64,000 bases of DNA from the NCBI RefSeq assembly GCF_000154825.1, contig NZ_DS560018.1, forward strand, positions 112,480 through 176,479. Direction: 5' to 3'. Below the pieces are notes generated by a model, which worked only from the letters and a program-made list of their open reading frames with translations, ran no database searches and was not told the DNA's origin. The first letter of the stretch is position 1. Every line of letters begins with the position of its first letter. This document shows, piece by piece, positions 34,484 through 43,694 of the stretch. The translations under genes were made by a program, and so were the position numbers. Source of the stretch: Anaerofustis stercorihominis DSM 17244 (GTDB lineage: Bacteria > Bacillota > Clostridia > Eubacteriales > Anaerofustaceae).

Positions 34484-35527
34484 TTAATTATATGTAATGA
34501 AGTTTTTGATAACTCCGCCTTTTGAATGCTCGATAAGAGCCTTTTCAACATCATCAAGTTTATATTCGTTTTGAACGAAGTCTTTTTCATCTATGGCATG
34601 CATTTTTAATAGTTCAAATGCTTGGTTTACATATAGAGGTGTAGTATGGAAAACACCTTTTATCGTGATTTGACTGTAGTGAAGTAATTTTGTATCTACA
34701 GTAACGGTATCACCGGCTTTTGTTCCGCCGAAGCAAAGGACAAATCCGCCCGGTCTAGCCATTTGTATCGTAAGTTCCCAAACTTTTGCAAGACCCGTAG
34801 CTTCAACAGCAACGTCAACTCCTCTTCCTTCAGGTGTAAGAGCCTTTACAGCCTCGATTTGGTCGTCCACTTTGCTGATATCCACTATATCGAATGCACC
34901 AAGCTTCTTAGCCGTTTCAAGTCTGGTTTCACTCATATCGGAGGCGATAACTCTCGCTCCCTTTAAATAAAGAAGTCTTATGAACATAAGTCCTATAGGA
35001 CCGCAGCCGTTTACCACTACATAATCCCCTTGTTCCACAGGAACATTTGCAGTACCGTATACTGCACATGAGAATGGTTCAAGGAGTGCCGCTTGTTTAT
35101 AGCTCATATCATCGGGGATATGGAACATATTTTGTTTTACTATCCTTGCAGGTATAAGCTGATACTGTGCGAAAGCACCGTTTTTACTGTTGTTGATTAT
35201 CAAATCTTCACACATTGAGTGAAGACCTTTTTTACAGTAGTAACATTCATGGCATGGTGCTGAGTTATGAGATACCACTCTGTCCCCTACTTTAAACTTT
35301 GTTACGCCTTCTCCTACCGCATAAACTTTACCGCTTGCTTCGTGACCGAGTGGGAAAGGAGGTGTCATAAGAGGATAACCTCTCTTGTAACTCTTAACGT
35401 CAGTCCCGCATGTAAGAGATATTTCGTTCTTGATTACAACATCGCCCGGTCCCGGTACGGGGATTTCCGCTTCTTCGATTCTTAGGTCTTCAGGGTCGTA
35501 TAAAACCGCTCTTTTCATTTTGCTCAT
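34484..35527 (-). CDS. Zinc-dependent alcohol/polyol dehydrogenase (MDR family)
   Basis: Cytoplasmic NAD(P)-dependent dehydrogenase of the medium-chain family, about 347 residues. Catalytic zinc ligands are in LTCGTDVKSY (Cys) and PLGHEASG (His-Glu). The structural zinc lobe is CHECYYCKKGLHSMC, and the Rossmann motif is VNGCGPIGLMF. It is nearest to sorbitol, threonine and related dehydrogenases; the substrate is not determined. I start at the ATG of MSKMKRAV because AAGGAG lies six bases before it; the earlier in-frame ATG is upstream of that ribosome site. It is a single gene, far from the sorbitol PTS cluster. Confidence 0.88.
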   Translation of the reverse strand: MSKMKRAVLYDPEDLRIEEAEIPVPGPGDVVIKNEISLTCGTDVKSYKRGYPLMTPPFPLGHEASGKVYAVGEGVTKFKVGDRVVSHNSAPCHECYYCKKGLHSMCEDLIINNSKNGAFAQYQLIPARIVKQNMFHIPDDMSYKQAALLEPFSCAVYGTANVPVEQGDYVVVNGCGPIGLMFIRLLYLKGARVIASDMSETRLETAKKLGAFDIVDISKVDDQIEAVKALTPEGRGVDVAVEATGLAKVWELTIQMARPGGFVLCFGGTKAGDTVTVDTKLLHYSQITIKGVFHTTPLYVNQAFELLKMHAIDEKDFVQNEYKLDDVEKALIEHSKGGVIKNFITYN

Positions 35528-35696
35528 TTTTTTCTCCTTCATATTCGTTTATTGATTAATTTCATTATATCACTAATATCCAAATAATCAACATATTTCT
35601 ACACTTTTGTAATCATATTTTTCTATTACATATTACATTTGTAACACACAAGTGATTAATATATATTACAATCAAGGTCATTTTATGATATAATAA

Positions 35697-35732
35697 ATAA
35701 AAATAATAGAGCAAAAGGCGCTCTATTATTTC
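35697..35732 (-). terminator. Terminator of the transglutaminase-like gene
   Basis: AAATAATAGAGC/GCTCTATTATTT stem with loop AAAAGGC. On the minus strand it runs into TTTTATTATA downstream of the gene. Confidence 0.8.
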
Positions 35733-35746
35733 AAATTGCATTTATT

Positions 35747-36730
35747 CTATATAAAAGCGTGTTTACCTTTACCGGATAATCCTATCATACCGTCAGCCCA
35801 TCCTTTTTTACCGCCAATCTTTATCTTGCACCATTGATGTGTCCATTTATTTTCATTAGCATGAGACCATGGTACTTTTAAATAATCAAGAACAAGCCCT
35901 AATGCTCGGGTCGAACCCGCACAAGTATATTGTTTTTTTACAAAAGGTCCATAAGCTTCCCTATAGGCACTTCCCTTTGATGTGTATTTACTTTTTTTAC
36001 AATATTTATATACTTTTTGGCTAGCATATTCTACTTGTTTCCATTTATTCGGACTGTATCTTTTTGCACAAGCGGCAATTCCTCTTGCAGTAGTAGTTGC
36101 CGCCAGTTTCAATTCTTTTTTTGTTAATTTACCGGCTGATTTTCCGCGTCCGACTTTTTTACCTTTTTTTACTTTATAATATTTTGTTCCAAGTTTAGCA
36201 ATTCCGTTATAATTTGACTTTTTTACTCCGGCCTCAATGTAATAATATTTTTTATTGGTATGTTTAACCAAGCCAGACTTATAAAACTGTACTTTTCCGT
36301 TTTTTACATAATAATATTTCTTATTGGTATGTTTTGAAAGACCGCTATATTTCGGCTGCATTATTCCTTTTTTTACATAATGCCAGTTTCCGTTGGTATG
36401 CTTTACAATACCAGTTTTTCCAAAATCCACCTTACCGTTTTTTACATAATAATATTTGCCGTCGGTATGTTTTACAAGACCGCTAAAATTCTCTTTAAAC
36501 ACACCATTTTGAATATAAATCCATGAACCATCGCTTTGTTTTTCAAGCCCTGTAAAGCTTTCTTCCGGAACTTGATTTTGCATATCAGATTTTTCATTAT
36601 TAGATGCTACACTATAATCTTTCGAAATATTTTCACTTGCATTGACTGTAACCAATGAATCGAATCCAAATATCATAAAAGATATTAGCATCATAATTAA
36701 AATAACTTTAACTTTTTTTAATATTTGCAT
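35747..36730 (-). CDS. Secreted repeat protein with transglutaminase-like domain
   Basis: An exported 327-residue protein. A signal peptide (about 1-31) is followed by six or seven repeats of about 22 residues (about 60-195), with patterns GLVKHTDGKYYYVKNGKV and GIVKHTNGNWHYVKKG. These resemble choline-binding-type/KxYYxxNG wall-binding repeats. The C-terminal domain (about 200-327) shows a transglutaminase-like triad: Cys in QYTCAGSTRA, His in WTHQWCKI and Asp in GWADG. It may be a wall-bound cysteine peptidase or crosslinking enzyme; the family does not decide. It has its own terminator. Confidence 0.83.
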   Translation of the reverse strand: MQILKKVKVILIMMLISFMIFGFDSLVTVNASENISKDYSVASNNEKSDMQNQVPEESFTGLEKQSDGSWIYIQNGVFKENFSGLVKHTDGKYYYVKNGKVDFGKTGIVKHTNGNWHYVKKGIMQPKYSGLSKHTNKKYYYVKNGKVQFYKSGLVKHTNKKYYYIEAGVKKSNYNGIAKLGTKYYKVKKGKKVGRGKSAGKLTKKELKLAATTTARGIAACAKRYSPNKWKQVEYASQKVYKYCKKSKYTSKGSAYREAYGPFVKKQYTCAGSTRALGLVLDYLKVPWSHANENKWTHQWCKIKIGGKKGWADGMIGLSGKGKHAFI

Positions 36731-36894
36731 TATAACATCTCCCCAATCATTCTATCCTTTATCTAAATATTATAACGAAATTTAAAAATAATCAAATAAT
36801 TCCTATAAAAAACATATTATTTAAAACACAAATTAAAGTTTAAAAATATTTTATGTTATAATGTAAAACAGAAAAGCAAAAAAGGAGAAAATAA

Positions 36895-38178
36895 TTGAAA
36901 GCAGCGTTTTATACACTGGGGTGCAGAGTAAACAGCTACGACACCCAGACGATGATCGAATTATTTAAAACTAACGGATACGAAATAGTTGACCCAGCCG
37001 AAAAGGCCGATGTTTATGTTATAAATACCTGTGCGGTAACAAACGAAAGCGAGAGAAAAAGCAAACAGATAGTAAGGAGACTCAAAAAGCAGAATGAAAA
37101 TGCGGTAACGGTCCTTACCGGCTGCTTTGCGGAAAGTAATTTCGAAGAAGCAAAGAAAGTGGACAGTGCGGATATAGTCTGCGGTACACATAAAAGAGAA
37201 AAAATAATCGACTACATAAACGAATTCAAAGCAAAACAAAATAAAGTATATAATCTGGAAGAAGACAGCAGGGAATTCGATAAAGCCGGTATCACCACAT
37301 ACGACGGAAAAAGCAGAGCATTCATAAAGGTGCAGGACGGCTGTAATATGTTTTGTACCTACTGCATAATCCCTTATGCCAGAGGTATACTTAAGAATGC
37401 GAGTGTGGAAAAGGTACTCTCGCAAATCGACGCTTTAAGCAAAAAGGGATACAGAGAAGTCGTGATAACGGGTATCCACGTAGCCTCGTATAAAGCGGAT
37501 ACGGGAGAGAATTTAATAGACCTGCTGGAACTTATTGATAAGGAAAATAAAATAGACAGGATAAGGCTAGGCTCCCTTGAGCCTAAACTGCTTACGGATA
37601 CATTCCTAAAAAGACTCAGTGAACTTAAATCTTTCTGTCCTCATTTTCATATATCTCTCCAAAGCGGCTGCGATAAGACTTTAAAGGAAATGAACAGAAA
37701 ATATACAACAAAGGAATATATGGAAATAGTAAAGAGGGTAAGAACATACTTTGATAATCCGGGAATAACCACGGATATAATAGTAGGCTTCCCAAATGAA
37801 ACAGACGAAGATTTTGAAGTAACAAAAGACTTTACGGATAAAGTCGGCTTTTCGTACGTCCATATTTTCCCTTATTCTCCAAAGCACGGGACTCCCGCGA
37901 GCGAAATGGAAAATCAAATCCCAAAAGAAGTAAAAACAAAAAGGGCAAAAGAACTTAAAGATGTAATGGAAAATAAAAGAGAAGACTTTCTCAATAACAT
38001 GATAGGGAAAAAAGAAAAAGTCCTTATCGAAAAGAAACTTGAAGACAATATATACGAAGGCTACAGCGAAAACTACATATACGTTGAAGTAAAAAGCGAT
38101 AAAGATATATTTAACCAGATAGTGAACGTTAAAATAACAGATAAGACACAAACACATTTAAGGGGTGAGATAATATGA
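36895..38178 (+). CDS. mtaB: tRNA t6A37 methylthiotransferase MtaB
   Basis: Radical-SAM enzyme that adds a methylthio group to t6A at position 37 of tRNAs reading ANN codons. An N-terminal UPF0004 domain carries Cys in TLGCRVN, NTCAVTNESE and TGCFAE for one iron-sulphur cluster. The radical-SAM CxxxCxxC is in GCNMFCTYCIIPYARG (about 150-165). A C-terminal TRAM-like segment closes it. Length (427) is normal. It begins at TTG, after AAGGAG, as is common for this gene. The next gene overlaps its stop by four bases (ATGA), so the two are translationally coupled. Confidence 0.95.
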   Translation: MKAAFYTLGCRVNSYDTQTMIELFKTNGYEIVDPAEKADVYVINTCAVTNESERKSKQIVRRLKKQNENAVTVLTGCFAESNFEEAKKVDSADIVCGTHKREKIIDYINEFKAKQNKVYNLEEDSREFDKAGITTYDGKSRAFIKVQDGCNMFCTYCIIPYARGILKNASVEKVLSQIDALSKKGYREVVITGIHVASYKADTGENLIDLLELIDKENKIDRIRLGSLEPKLLTDTFLKRLSELKSFCPHFHISLQSGCDKTLKEMNRKYTTKEYMEIVKRVRTYFDNPGITTDIIVGFPNETDEDFEVTKDFTDKVGFSYVHIFPYSPKHGTPASEMENQIPKEVKTKRAKELKDVMENKREDFLNNMIGKKEKVLIEKKLEDNIYEGYSENYIYVEVKSDKDIFNQIVNVKITDKTQTHLRGEII

Positions 38179-39047
38179 AAGTAGATTTGCACATTCATTC
38201 AAATGCCAGCTCGGACGGAGAAGTAAGCGTCAGCGACATAATAGATATGTCAATAAAAGAAGACCTTAAATACATAGCCATTGCAGACCATGAAAGCATA
38301 GATAACGTACAGAATGCTCTCGATTATGCAAAAGACAAGGATATAGCGGTCATTCCCGCAGCGGAAATATTCGTTTCCCATAAGGGAAAACTCCTTCATA
38401 TGCTTGGATATGGGATAGATATAAAAGACGCTGCTCTTAATGAAGAAATAGCAAAGATATGGAAAGGCAGAAAAGAAGGAGTAAAAAAACAAATAGATTT
38501 AATAAGAAGCAAAGGGCTTAAAATAGAAGAAAAAGAAGTATTCGACTACGCTACGGGAGATATACCTCTCCTTTCGGCTTATATCCATGCGATACTAATC
38601 GAAGAAGAAAACAGGGATCATAGACTGGTACACGGTCTTACAAATGATATCGACAGCATAATCACCCTTTCAAGAGAAGCCTTCGGAGTGGGAAAAGAAT
38701 TATATGCTCCGACGTATATGCCTTCAAGCGAACATCTGATAAAAGTGATAATAAATGCGGGAGGAGTTCCCGTCATAGCTCATCCGGGAGTGGATATAAA
38801 AGAAGAAACACATATCCTTGATGAACTGAAGGTGTATGGCATAAAAGGTGTAGAAGCCTACTACACTTCACACACGAAAAAACAAAGCGAAATGTACAGG
38901 AAATATGCCATTGATAACGGACTGTTTTATACATGCGGAAGCGACTTCCACGGCAGCTTTAAACCTAAAAACAAGCTTGGCTGTGTCCAAACGGATAATA
39001 ATATGCAGGCAATAGAAGGGATATATAAATATTCAAGAAATTTGTAA
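38175..39047 (+). CDS. PHP-domain phosphoesterase (TrpH/RNase AM-like)
   Basis: Metal-dependent phosphoesterase of 290 residues. PHP metal ligands are DLHIHSNASSDG (4-15), IADHESIDNV, AAEIFVSHKGKLLHMLGYGI, PVIAHPG and CGSDFHGS near the C terminus. Relatives hydrolyse 3',5'-nucleoside bisphosphates or act as 5'-3' exoribonucleases on short RNAs. That fits its coupling to a tRNA-modification gene but does not prove the substrate. It overlaps mtaB by four bases, and no other gene follows before a hairpin element and terminator. Confidence 0.9.
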   Translation: MKVDLHIHSNASSDGEVSVSDIIDMSIKEDLKYIAIADHESIDNVQNALDYAKDKDIAVIPAAEIFVSHKGKLLHMLGYGIDIKDAALNEEIAKIWKGRKEGVKKQIDLIRSKGLKIEEKEVFDYATGDIPLLSAYIHAILIEEENRDHRLVHGLTNDIDSIITLSREAFGVGKELYAPTYMPSSEHLIKVIINAGGVPVIAHPGVDIKEETHILDELKVYGIKGVEAYYTSHTKKQSEMYRKYAIDNGLFYTCGSDFHGSFKPKNKLGCVQTDNNMQAIEGIYKYSRNL

Positions 39048-39063
39048 TCTTAAATATCCCCGC

Positions 39064-39106
39064 TTCGGGGCACTACGCCTCGCTTCGCGAGATTCCGCGC
39101 CCCGAA
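39064..39106. repeat. Dispersed structured element, copy B
   Basis: The best-preserved copy. Outer stem TTCGGGGC/GCCCCGAA (8 bp); internal-loop strands ACTACGC and ATTCCGC; apical stem CTCG/CGAG with loop CTTCG. Compared with copies at 8441 and 58553, both stems have changed on both sides so that pairing is kept. It lies 17 bp after the PHP gene stop, before the terminator. Confidence 0.78.
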
Positions 39107-39152
39107 ACCTCCTATCCCTGTAACATTTAAATCAAATCAAAATCAAACAAAC

Positions 39153-39182
39153 AAAAAACACCCTTTAGGGTGTTTTTTTTAT
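39153..39182. terminator. Bidirectional terminator
   Basis: AAAACACCC/GGGTGTTTT with eight T on the plus strand and an A-run upstream (T-run on the minus strand). It ends mtaB-PHP and the LRR surface-protein gene. Confidence 0.88.
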
Positions 39183-39186
39183 TATT

Positions 39187-42100
39187 CTATTTTACTTTGA
39201 CTTTATAAACTTTGCTGAAACTTCCCGCATAACTTCCATATACTGCCCTGACTTTATAATAATATGTTTTCTTTGATTTAAGCTTCTTATTGACATACTT
39301 TCTCGAAGCAGTTTTCTTTATCTTCTTAAACCCTTTGTTCTTCTTCGTTGAACGGTAGATTTCATAGTGCTTTGCTCCGCCTGCCTTTGCAATGGATACC
39401 GTAACTTTCTTCTTACTTGAAGATAGTTTTATTTTTACAACTTTCTTAGGAAGTACCTTTACGGTCGCTTTTGCAGACTTTCCGCTCCCATCTTTTGCGG
39501 TCGCATAAATGTAAGCTTTTCCAGGAGACTTGAAGTACACTTTTCCGGAAGTATTTACCGTTGCGACTTTCGTATTGGAACTCTTCCAGCTCACGCTTTT
39601 ATTAGCGGCATTGCCGGGATAAACGCTTGCTTTAAGATAATAGCTTCCACACATAGCAAGAGTCTTACTTCCTGCATTTAATCTTACAAGAGAAACTGCT
39701 TTTAATTTAGGTATGACATAATCAAATCTATGTCTTGCATCATGTTTACAAATATAAGTACCGAACCCCTCCTGATATATCGTAGGCTTTATGGTTGTAA
39801 AGAGCACATAATCATGTCCATATGCAGGGATATCTTGATAACCTGCAGTCCCACACTCTGAACAGTTAAATAACCTTTCCCCGTCTTCGGTACAAGTAGG
39901 ATAATACAAAATTTGATTAAAAACATATTTGTGAGGAATCATATCGGTATAATTATCATACTTGATATTATCGCAGTTTCTACACTTATACTTAGTATAT
40001 CCCTTGCTTGTACAAGTCGGATTTATGACTTCGTATTTGGCATAATCATGAGGTGTCGTATCTATTTCTTCGGTCTTTGTTCTTTTACATACCGAACATG
40101 TATAAGTTTTGACTCCTTTTTTCGAACATGTCGAAGGTGTAGTGATGACCCCGCTGTTATATTTATGGTTCCCGGTGGCGGTTATTTTGATTTGATCCGT
40201 ATATGCATCACATCTTGTACAGTGCCTTGATTTAATCCCTTCTTCAACACATGTAGCCTCTTTATCTATTGTATAATCCTTGGAGTAATTATGACCCAAT
40301 GCGGATACGGAAGTTATTTCACTTCTTTCATCGCATCTTGTACAGTGTTTAGATTTTTCGCCCTTTACAGTACATGTCGGTTCTTTATCTACTTTGAAGT
40401 CAGTAGGATAATCGTGACCAAGTGCAGGGATCGACGTCACTTCACCTCTTTCATTACATCTTGTGCAGTATTTTGATTTTTCCCCCTCTACAGTACATGT
40501 CGGTTCTTTATCTACTTTAAAGTCAGCTGAATAATCATGACCTAAAGGCTCTACCGTTGTGATTTCTGTCTTGACATCACATCTCGTACAATGTCTTGAT
40601 TTCTCACCCGGAACAGTACATGTAGGTTCTTTATCTATTGTGAATTCAGTAGAATAATCATGTCCCAGTTTAGGTATAGACATGTTATATTTCCCGTTAC
40701 AAATCGTACAAGAGACTTTTTTTTCACCATCTTCGGTACACGTCGCAGCATTTATGATTTCCAAATCATAATATTCATGATTTGTACATTCGGAAAAAAC
40801 TACTTTTAAATCAATAGATTTGTACGGCATTTTTAATATATAAGGCTTAGGAACATTATTAATGCTGTACGCAACACCGCTAATTATGTATCCATCATTT
40901 GATTTTAATAAAAGCGGTATATCACTTCCGCACTTTATATATTCCTCGGAATTATACTTTACGATTATTCCCTCAGCCACACTTCTATCGATATCCGCAC
41001 TTCCTCTTTTTTCGTCATTTAATGAAATGGATAGCATGGAGTATGTAGTTAATGTGTCACTTGATTTTAAAACCGCTGAGGATTTATTATATATCTTACT
41101 GCCCTCTTTCAATCCTTCAAAACTGTTAATTGCAATTGATGTAACATTTTTAGGAATCACAAACTCTTTTATACCATAACAATTCCTAAAAGCTTCATAA
41201 CCAATTTTAGTTAAAGCATCTCCGAAATTAAAATCAGTTACTTTCATACAGTTCATAAAAGCACATCCACCCAAAGTTTTAATATTTTCACTGCCCAGAA
41301 TATTATTTAATGTATTACAACCGTAAAAACAGCCATAATCTAAATCTACGGAAGCTCCTGAAAAATCCAAAGTTTTTAAACCACTACATGCGTGAAAAGC
41401 GTTACTTTCTATTTTATATACATTACTTGGTATCTTTATTCCTGTTAAGTTATAGCAGGCATCAAAAGAACTTTCTTTTATAACGCTTACACTTTGGGGA
41501 ATTTCATAGTCTCCAGAAATATTTCTAGGTGCCAACTCCAAATTTTTCATATCTTTACTGAATAATATATTATCTTTAAGTGTAAAGTATTTACAACTTT
41601 CAGGAATGATTATATTATCAATTCGTGTATTAAAAAAGACTCCTTTCCCTAATATTTCTAATTCGATTGGTATATTTATACTTTTTAATTGATTACAAGA
41701 TAAAAAAGCACTGTCACTTATCTCCATTACCGTATCAGGTAGTTTAACATCTATAAATTCGTAACACGATGCAAATGCTTCTTTACCTATATATGATAAG
41801 TTTTCTCCGAAATCCGGTGCTTTTAGCTTCCAACACCCCGCAAAAGCATTATCTTTTATTTCCGACAAAGTATTAGGAAACTTTATATTTTCTAAAGTAG
41901 TGCATTTAAAGAATGCCTGAGGATAAATACTTACAAGCCCTTCGGGGATAGTTATATCCGCAAGGCTCGTACAATTTTTGAATGCCCCTGTATATATATT
42001 ATTGACACTCGGTGTAAGTACGACCTTTTTCAAATTTATGCAATTTTCAAACATAAAACCGTCGACACAGTCAACATTATTCGACCATACCACGCTTTCG

Positions 42101-42333
42101 ATATCTTTCTTATTCGAAAATGTATCCTGTGCAACTACAGTTACATTTTTTCCGTTATAAGTGTCCGGTATAACGACATTCAAGGATGTCCCGTGATACT
42201 CGGTTATCCCAACGGTCCCGTCACTATTTTCAACATATGTAAAGTCCTCTGGACTGCTTACATCTTCTGTACTTTCCGCTGCAAAAGCGAAGGTACTTAT
42301 CGATAATATCGAAAAAATGATGAATAACAACAA
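39187..42333 (-). CDS. BspA-type leucine-rich repeat surface protein with Cys-rich repeats
   Basis: Exported protein of about 1,050 residues. The signal peptide ends at AFAAE. BspA-type LRR_5 repeats fill about 35-420 (ITIPEGLVSIYPQAFFKCTT is one). About nine repeats of roughly 42 residues follow (about 505-840), each with CTxxGEKSxxCTRC...LGHDY. Then come a BIg2-like domain and a fibronectin III-like C terminus with basic YYKVRAVYGSY. Start choice is uncertain. The TTG used here lacks the usual basic n-region. The in-frame codons before it read ATA then KKKGI, with AAAGGGA upstream, so initiation at ATA (42349-42351) would make a normal signal peptide. Role in adhesion is inferred. Confidence 0.82.
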   Translation of the reverse strand: MLLFIIFSILSISTFAFAAESTEDVSSPEDFTYVENSDGTVGITEYHGTSLNVVIPDTYNGKNVTVVAQDTFSNKKDIESVVWSNNVDCVDGFMFENCINLKKVVLTPSVNNIYTGAFKNCTSLADITIPEGLVSIYPQAFFKCTTLENIKFPNTLSEIKDNAFAGCWKLKAPDFGENLSYIGKEAFASCYEFIDVKLPDTVMEISDSAFLSCNQLKSINIPIELEILGKGVFFNTRIDNIIIPESCKYFTLKDNILFSKDMKNLELAPRNISGDYEIPQSVSVIKESSFDACYNLTGIKIPSNVYKIESNAFHACSGLKTLDFSGASVDLDYGCFYGCNTLNNILGSENIKTLGGCAFMNCMKVTDFNFGDALTKIGYEAFRNCYGIKEFVIPKNVTSIAINSFEGLKEGSKIYNKSSAVLKSSDTLTTYSMLSISLNDEKRGSADIDRSVAEGIIVKYNSEEYIKCGSDIPLLLKSNDGYIISGVAYSINNVPKPYILKMPYKSIDLKVVFSECTNHEYYDLEIINAATCTEDGEKKVSCTICNGKYNMSIPKLGHDYSTEFTIDKEPTCTVPGEKSRHCTRCDVKTEITTVEPLGHDYSADFKVDKEPTCTVEGEKSKYCTRCNERGEVTSIPALGHDYPTDFKVDKEPTCTVKGEKSKHCTRCDERSEITSVSALGHNYSKDYTIDKEATCVEEGIKSRHCTRCDAYTDQIKITATGNHKYNSGVITTPSTCSKKGVKTYTCSVCKRTKTEEIDTTPHDYAKYEVINPTCTSKGYTKYKCRNCDNIKYDNYTDMIPHKYVFNQILYYPTCTEDGERLFNCSECGTAGYQDIPAYGHDYVLFTTIKPTIYQEGFGTYICKHDARHRFDYVIPKLKAVSLVRLNAGSKTLAMCGSYYLKASVYPGNAANKSVSWKSSNTKVATVNTSGKVYFKSPGKAYIYATAKDGSGKSAKATVKVLPKKVVKIKLSSSKKKVTVSIAKAGGAKHYEIYRSTKKNKGFKKIKKTASRKYVNKKLKSKKTYYYKVRAVYGSYAGSFSKVYKVKVK
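40280..40700. repeat. Tandem near-identical 126-bp coding repeats
   Basis: Inside the LRR protein gene, four consecutive 42-codon units (Cys-x6-7-Cys-x2-Cys then GHDY) are nearly identical at the DNA level as well, for example the recurring 'ACAGTACATGT' and 'GGTTCTTTATCTA' blocks. Such arrays can gain or lose units by recombination. Confidence 0.75.
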
Positions 42334-42440
42334 AATTCCTTTTTTCTTTATTTTCTATTCCCTTTAAATCCTAATTGTCTATATATTCATTATATACCCA
42401 AAAGTAAGATTATACAAGATGAAGTAGTATTACATGCTAA

Positions 42441-42466
42441 AAAAAAGGATACCTATTGGTATCCTA
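42441..42466 (-). terminator. Terminator of the carboxypeptidase gene
   Basis: AGGATACC/GGTATCCT with a four-base loop, followed on the minus strand by eight T, overlapping the end of the gene. Confidence 0.85.
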
Positions 42467-43642
42467 TTTCATCATAACAAACTGCCTGAAAGTATTCCTG
42501 ATAAAGTCAAACGCCCCTACCCTTTCAACATCTTCGTTGGCTATCAAATCCGAAGTGCCTATGACCTTATCTCCGTCGCTTACGATAACACTCCCGAGCT
42601 TATCCCCTTTTTTGACGGGAGCGTTTATCTTCTTGTTATCAAGCTTTACATCGGATTTATACTCTTTGTTTTCGTTCTTATTCATCAGGGTAGATATGTT
42701 ATCTTTTGCTACAGCACTTACTTTATCTTTATTTCCCTTGTTGACCTCTACATCTGCCACCGCCTTATCCTTTTCGACTACGTTCTCCGCCTTATATGTG
42801 CTGAAACCGTAATTTAAAAGCTTATTTGCTTCGGCAAATCTGGTCTTTGAATCGGGAGCGTGAAGTATCACGGCAATAAGCCTCAAGTCCCCTTCTTTTC
42901 CCGTTGCGGATATGCAGTGCCCCGCATCTGCGGTATACCCTGTTTTAAGTCCGTCTACCTTGTCGTTCATCCTAAGGAGCTTATTTGTATTACTCAAGGT
43001 CCTTTCCTTGTCGTTCTTCTTGCCTATTTTTATGGTCTTCTGCCAAGTGGAGCTTATCTTGAATATATCGGGATACTTGCATACTTCCTTGGTCATAAGA
43101 GCAATGTCATAAGCGGATGAGTAATGGTCATCTGCCGGCAGTCCGTTGGAATTTACGAAGTGAGAATTCTTCATCCCCAGTTCCTTTGCTCTGTCGTTCA
43201 TCATAAGTACGAATTTTTCTATGCTTCCTCCCACGAATTCACCCATAGCCGCACATGCGTCGTTTGCGCTCTCGATGATTATGGCATTCAAAAGCTCATC
43301 CACACTTCTCATCTCCCCCTCTTCCATAAATAACTGACTTCCCCCCATTTTACTCGCATAATCGGAAATCGTCACCATATCGCTCATATTTATGGTCTTG
43401 TTATTTACCGCTTCCAAAATGAGAAGTATCGTCATTACCTTGGTGACACTGGCAAGAGGAAGTTTTTCGTCTTTGTTCTTCTCATATAAAACTTTCCCCG
43501 TTCCCACATCCATTAGTACGACCGATTTACTCTGAATATCCATATCAACTTCATTCTTACTCTCTTCCTTTGCGAATACAAAAGACGAAGATGTGAAAAT
43601 GAGTGAAAATGAAAGAATTAAACTAACTATTTTTTTCAACAT
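42464..43642 (-). CDS. dacF: D-alanyl-D-alanine carboxypeptidase (DacF/PBP5 type)
   Basis: Exported penicillin-binding protein that trims the terminal D-Ala of peptidoglycan stem peptides. A signal peptide (1-24, ending FVFAK) precedes a serine peptidase S11 domain with all three motifs: SVTK (catalytic Ser65), SAN (125-127) and KTG (233-235). A PBP5 C-terminal domain follows (about 290-370). It lies next to spoIIM, as dacF does in Bacillus and many Clostridia, so a sporulation-related role is possible. It could equally be the vegetative DacA-type enzyme. GGAGG precedes the ATG. Confidence 0.92.
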   Translation of the reverse strand: MLKKIVSLILSFSLIFTSSSFVFAKEESKNEVDMDIQSKSVVLMDVGTGKVLYEKNKDEKLPLASVTKVMTILLILEAVNNKTINMSDMVTISDYASKMGGSQLFMEEGEMRSVDELLNAIIIESANDACAAMGEFVGGSIEKFVLMMNDRAKELGMKNSHFVNSNGLPADDHYSSAYDIALMTKEVCKYPDIFKISSTWQKTIKIGKKNDKERTLSNTNKLLRMNDKVDGLKTGYTADAGHCISATGKEGDLRLIAVILHAPDSKTRFAEANKLLNYGFSTYKAENVVEKDKAVADVEVNKGNKDKVSAVAKDNISTLMNKNENKEYKSDVKLDNKKINAPVKKGDKLGSVIVSDGDKVIGTSDLIANEDVERVGAFDFIRNTFRQFVMMK

Positions 43643-43694
43643 ATCTATCCTCCTAATAAATAATTATTATGTAAATCAAAAAATATTATTTCTT

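Noticed and set aside
34484..35527. Zinc dehydrogenase as the sorbitol dehydrogenase of the PTS cluster
   Set aside because: It is 32 kb from the sorbitol genes, and a PTS route needs a sorbitol-6-phosphate dehydrogenase (usually a short-chain enzyme). The substrate is left open.
37681..38157. A 158-codon ORF antisense to mtaB
   Set aside because: It is Phe/Tyr/Ile-rich, as expected for the complement of an AT-rich coding strand, and lies entirely within a well-conserved gene.
39064..39106. Copy B of the dispersed element as a terminator of the PHP gene
   Set aside because: There is no T-tract after the stem, and a proper bidirectional terminator follows at 39153.
40280..40700. Regularly spaced repeats that might suggest a CRISPR array
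   Set aside because: The period is about 126 bp, the units are in frame and encode Cys-rich repeats of the LRR protein. There are no unique short spacers and no cas genes nearby.
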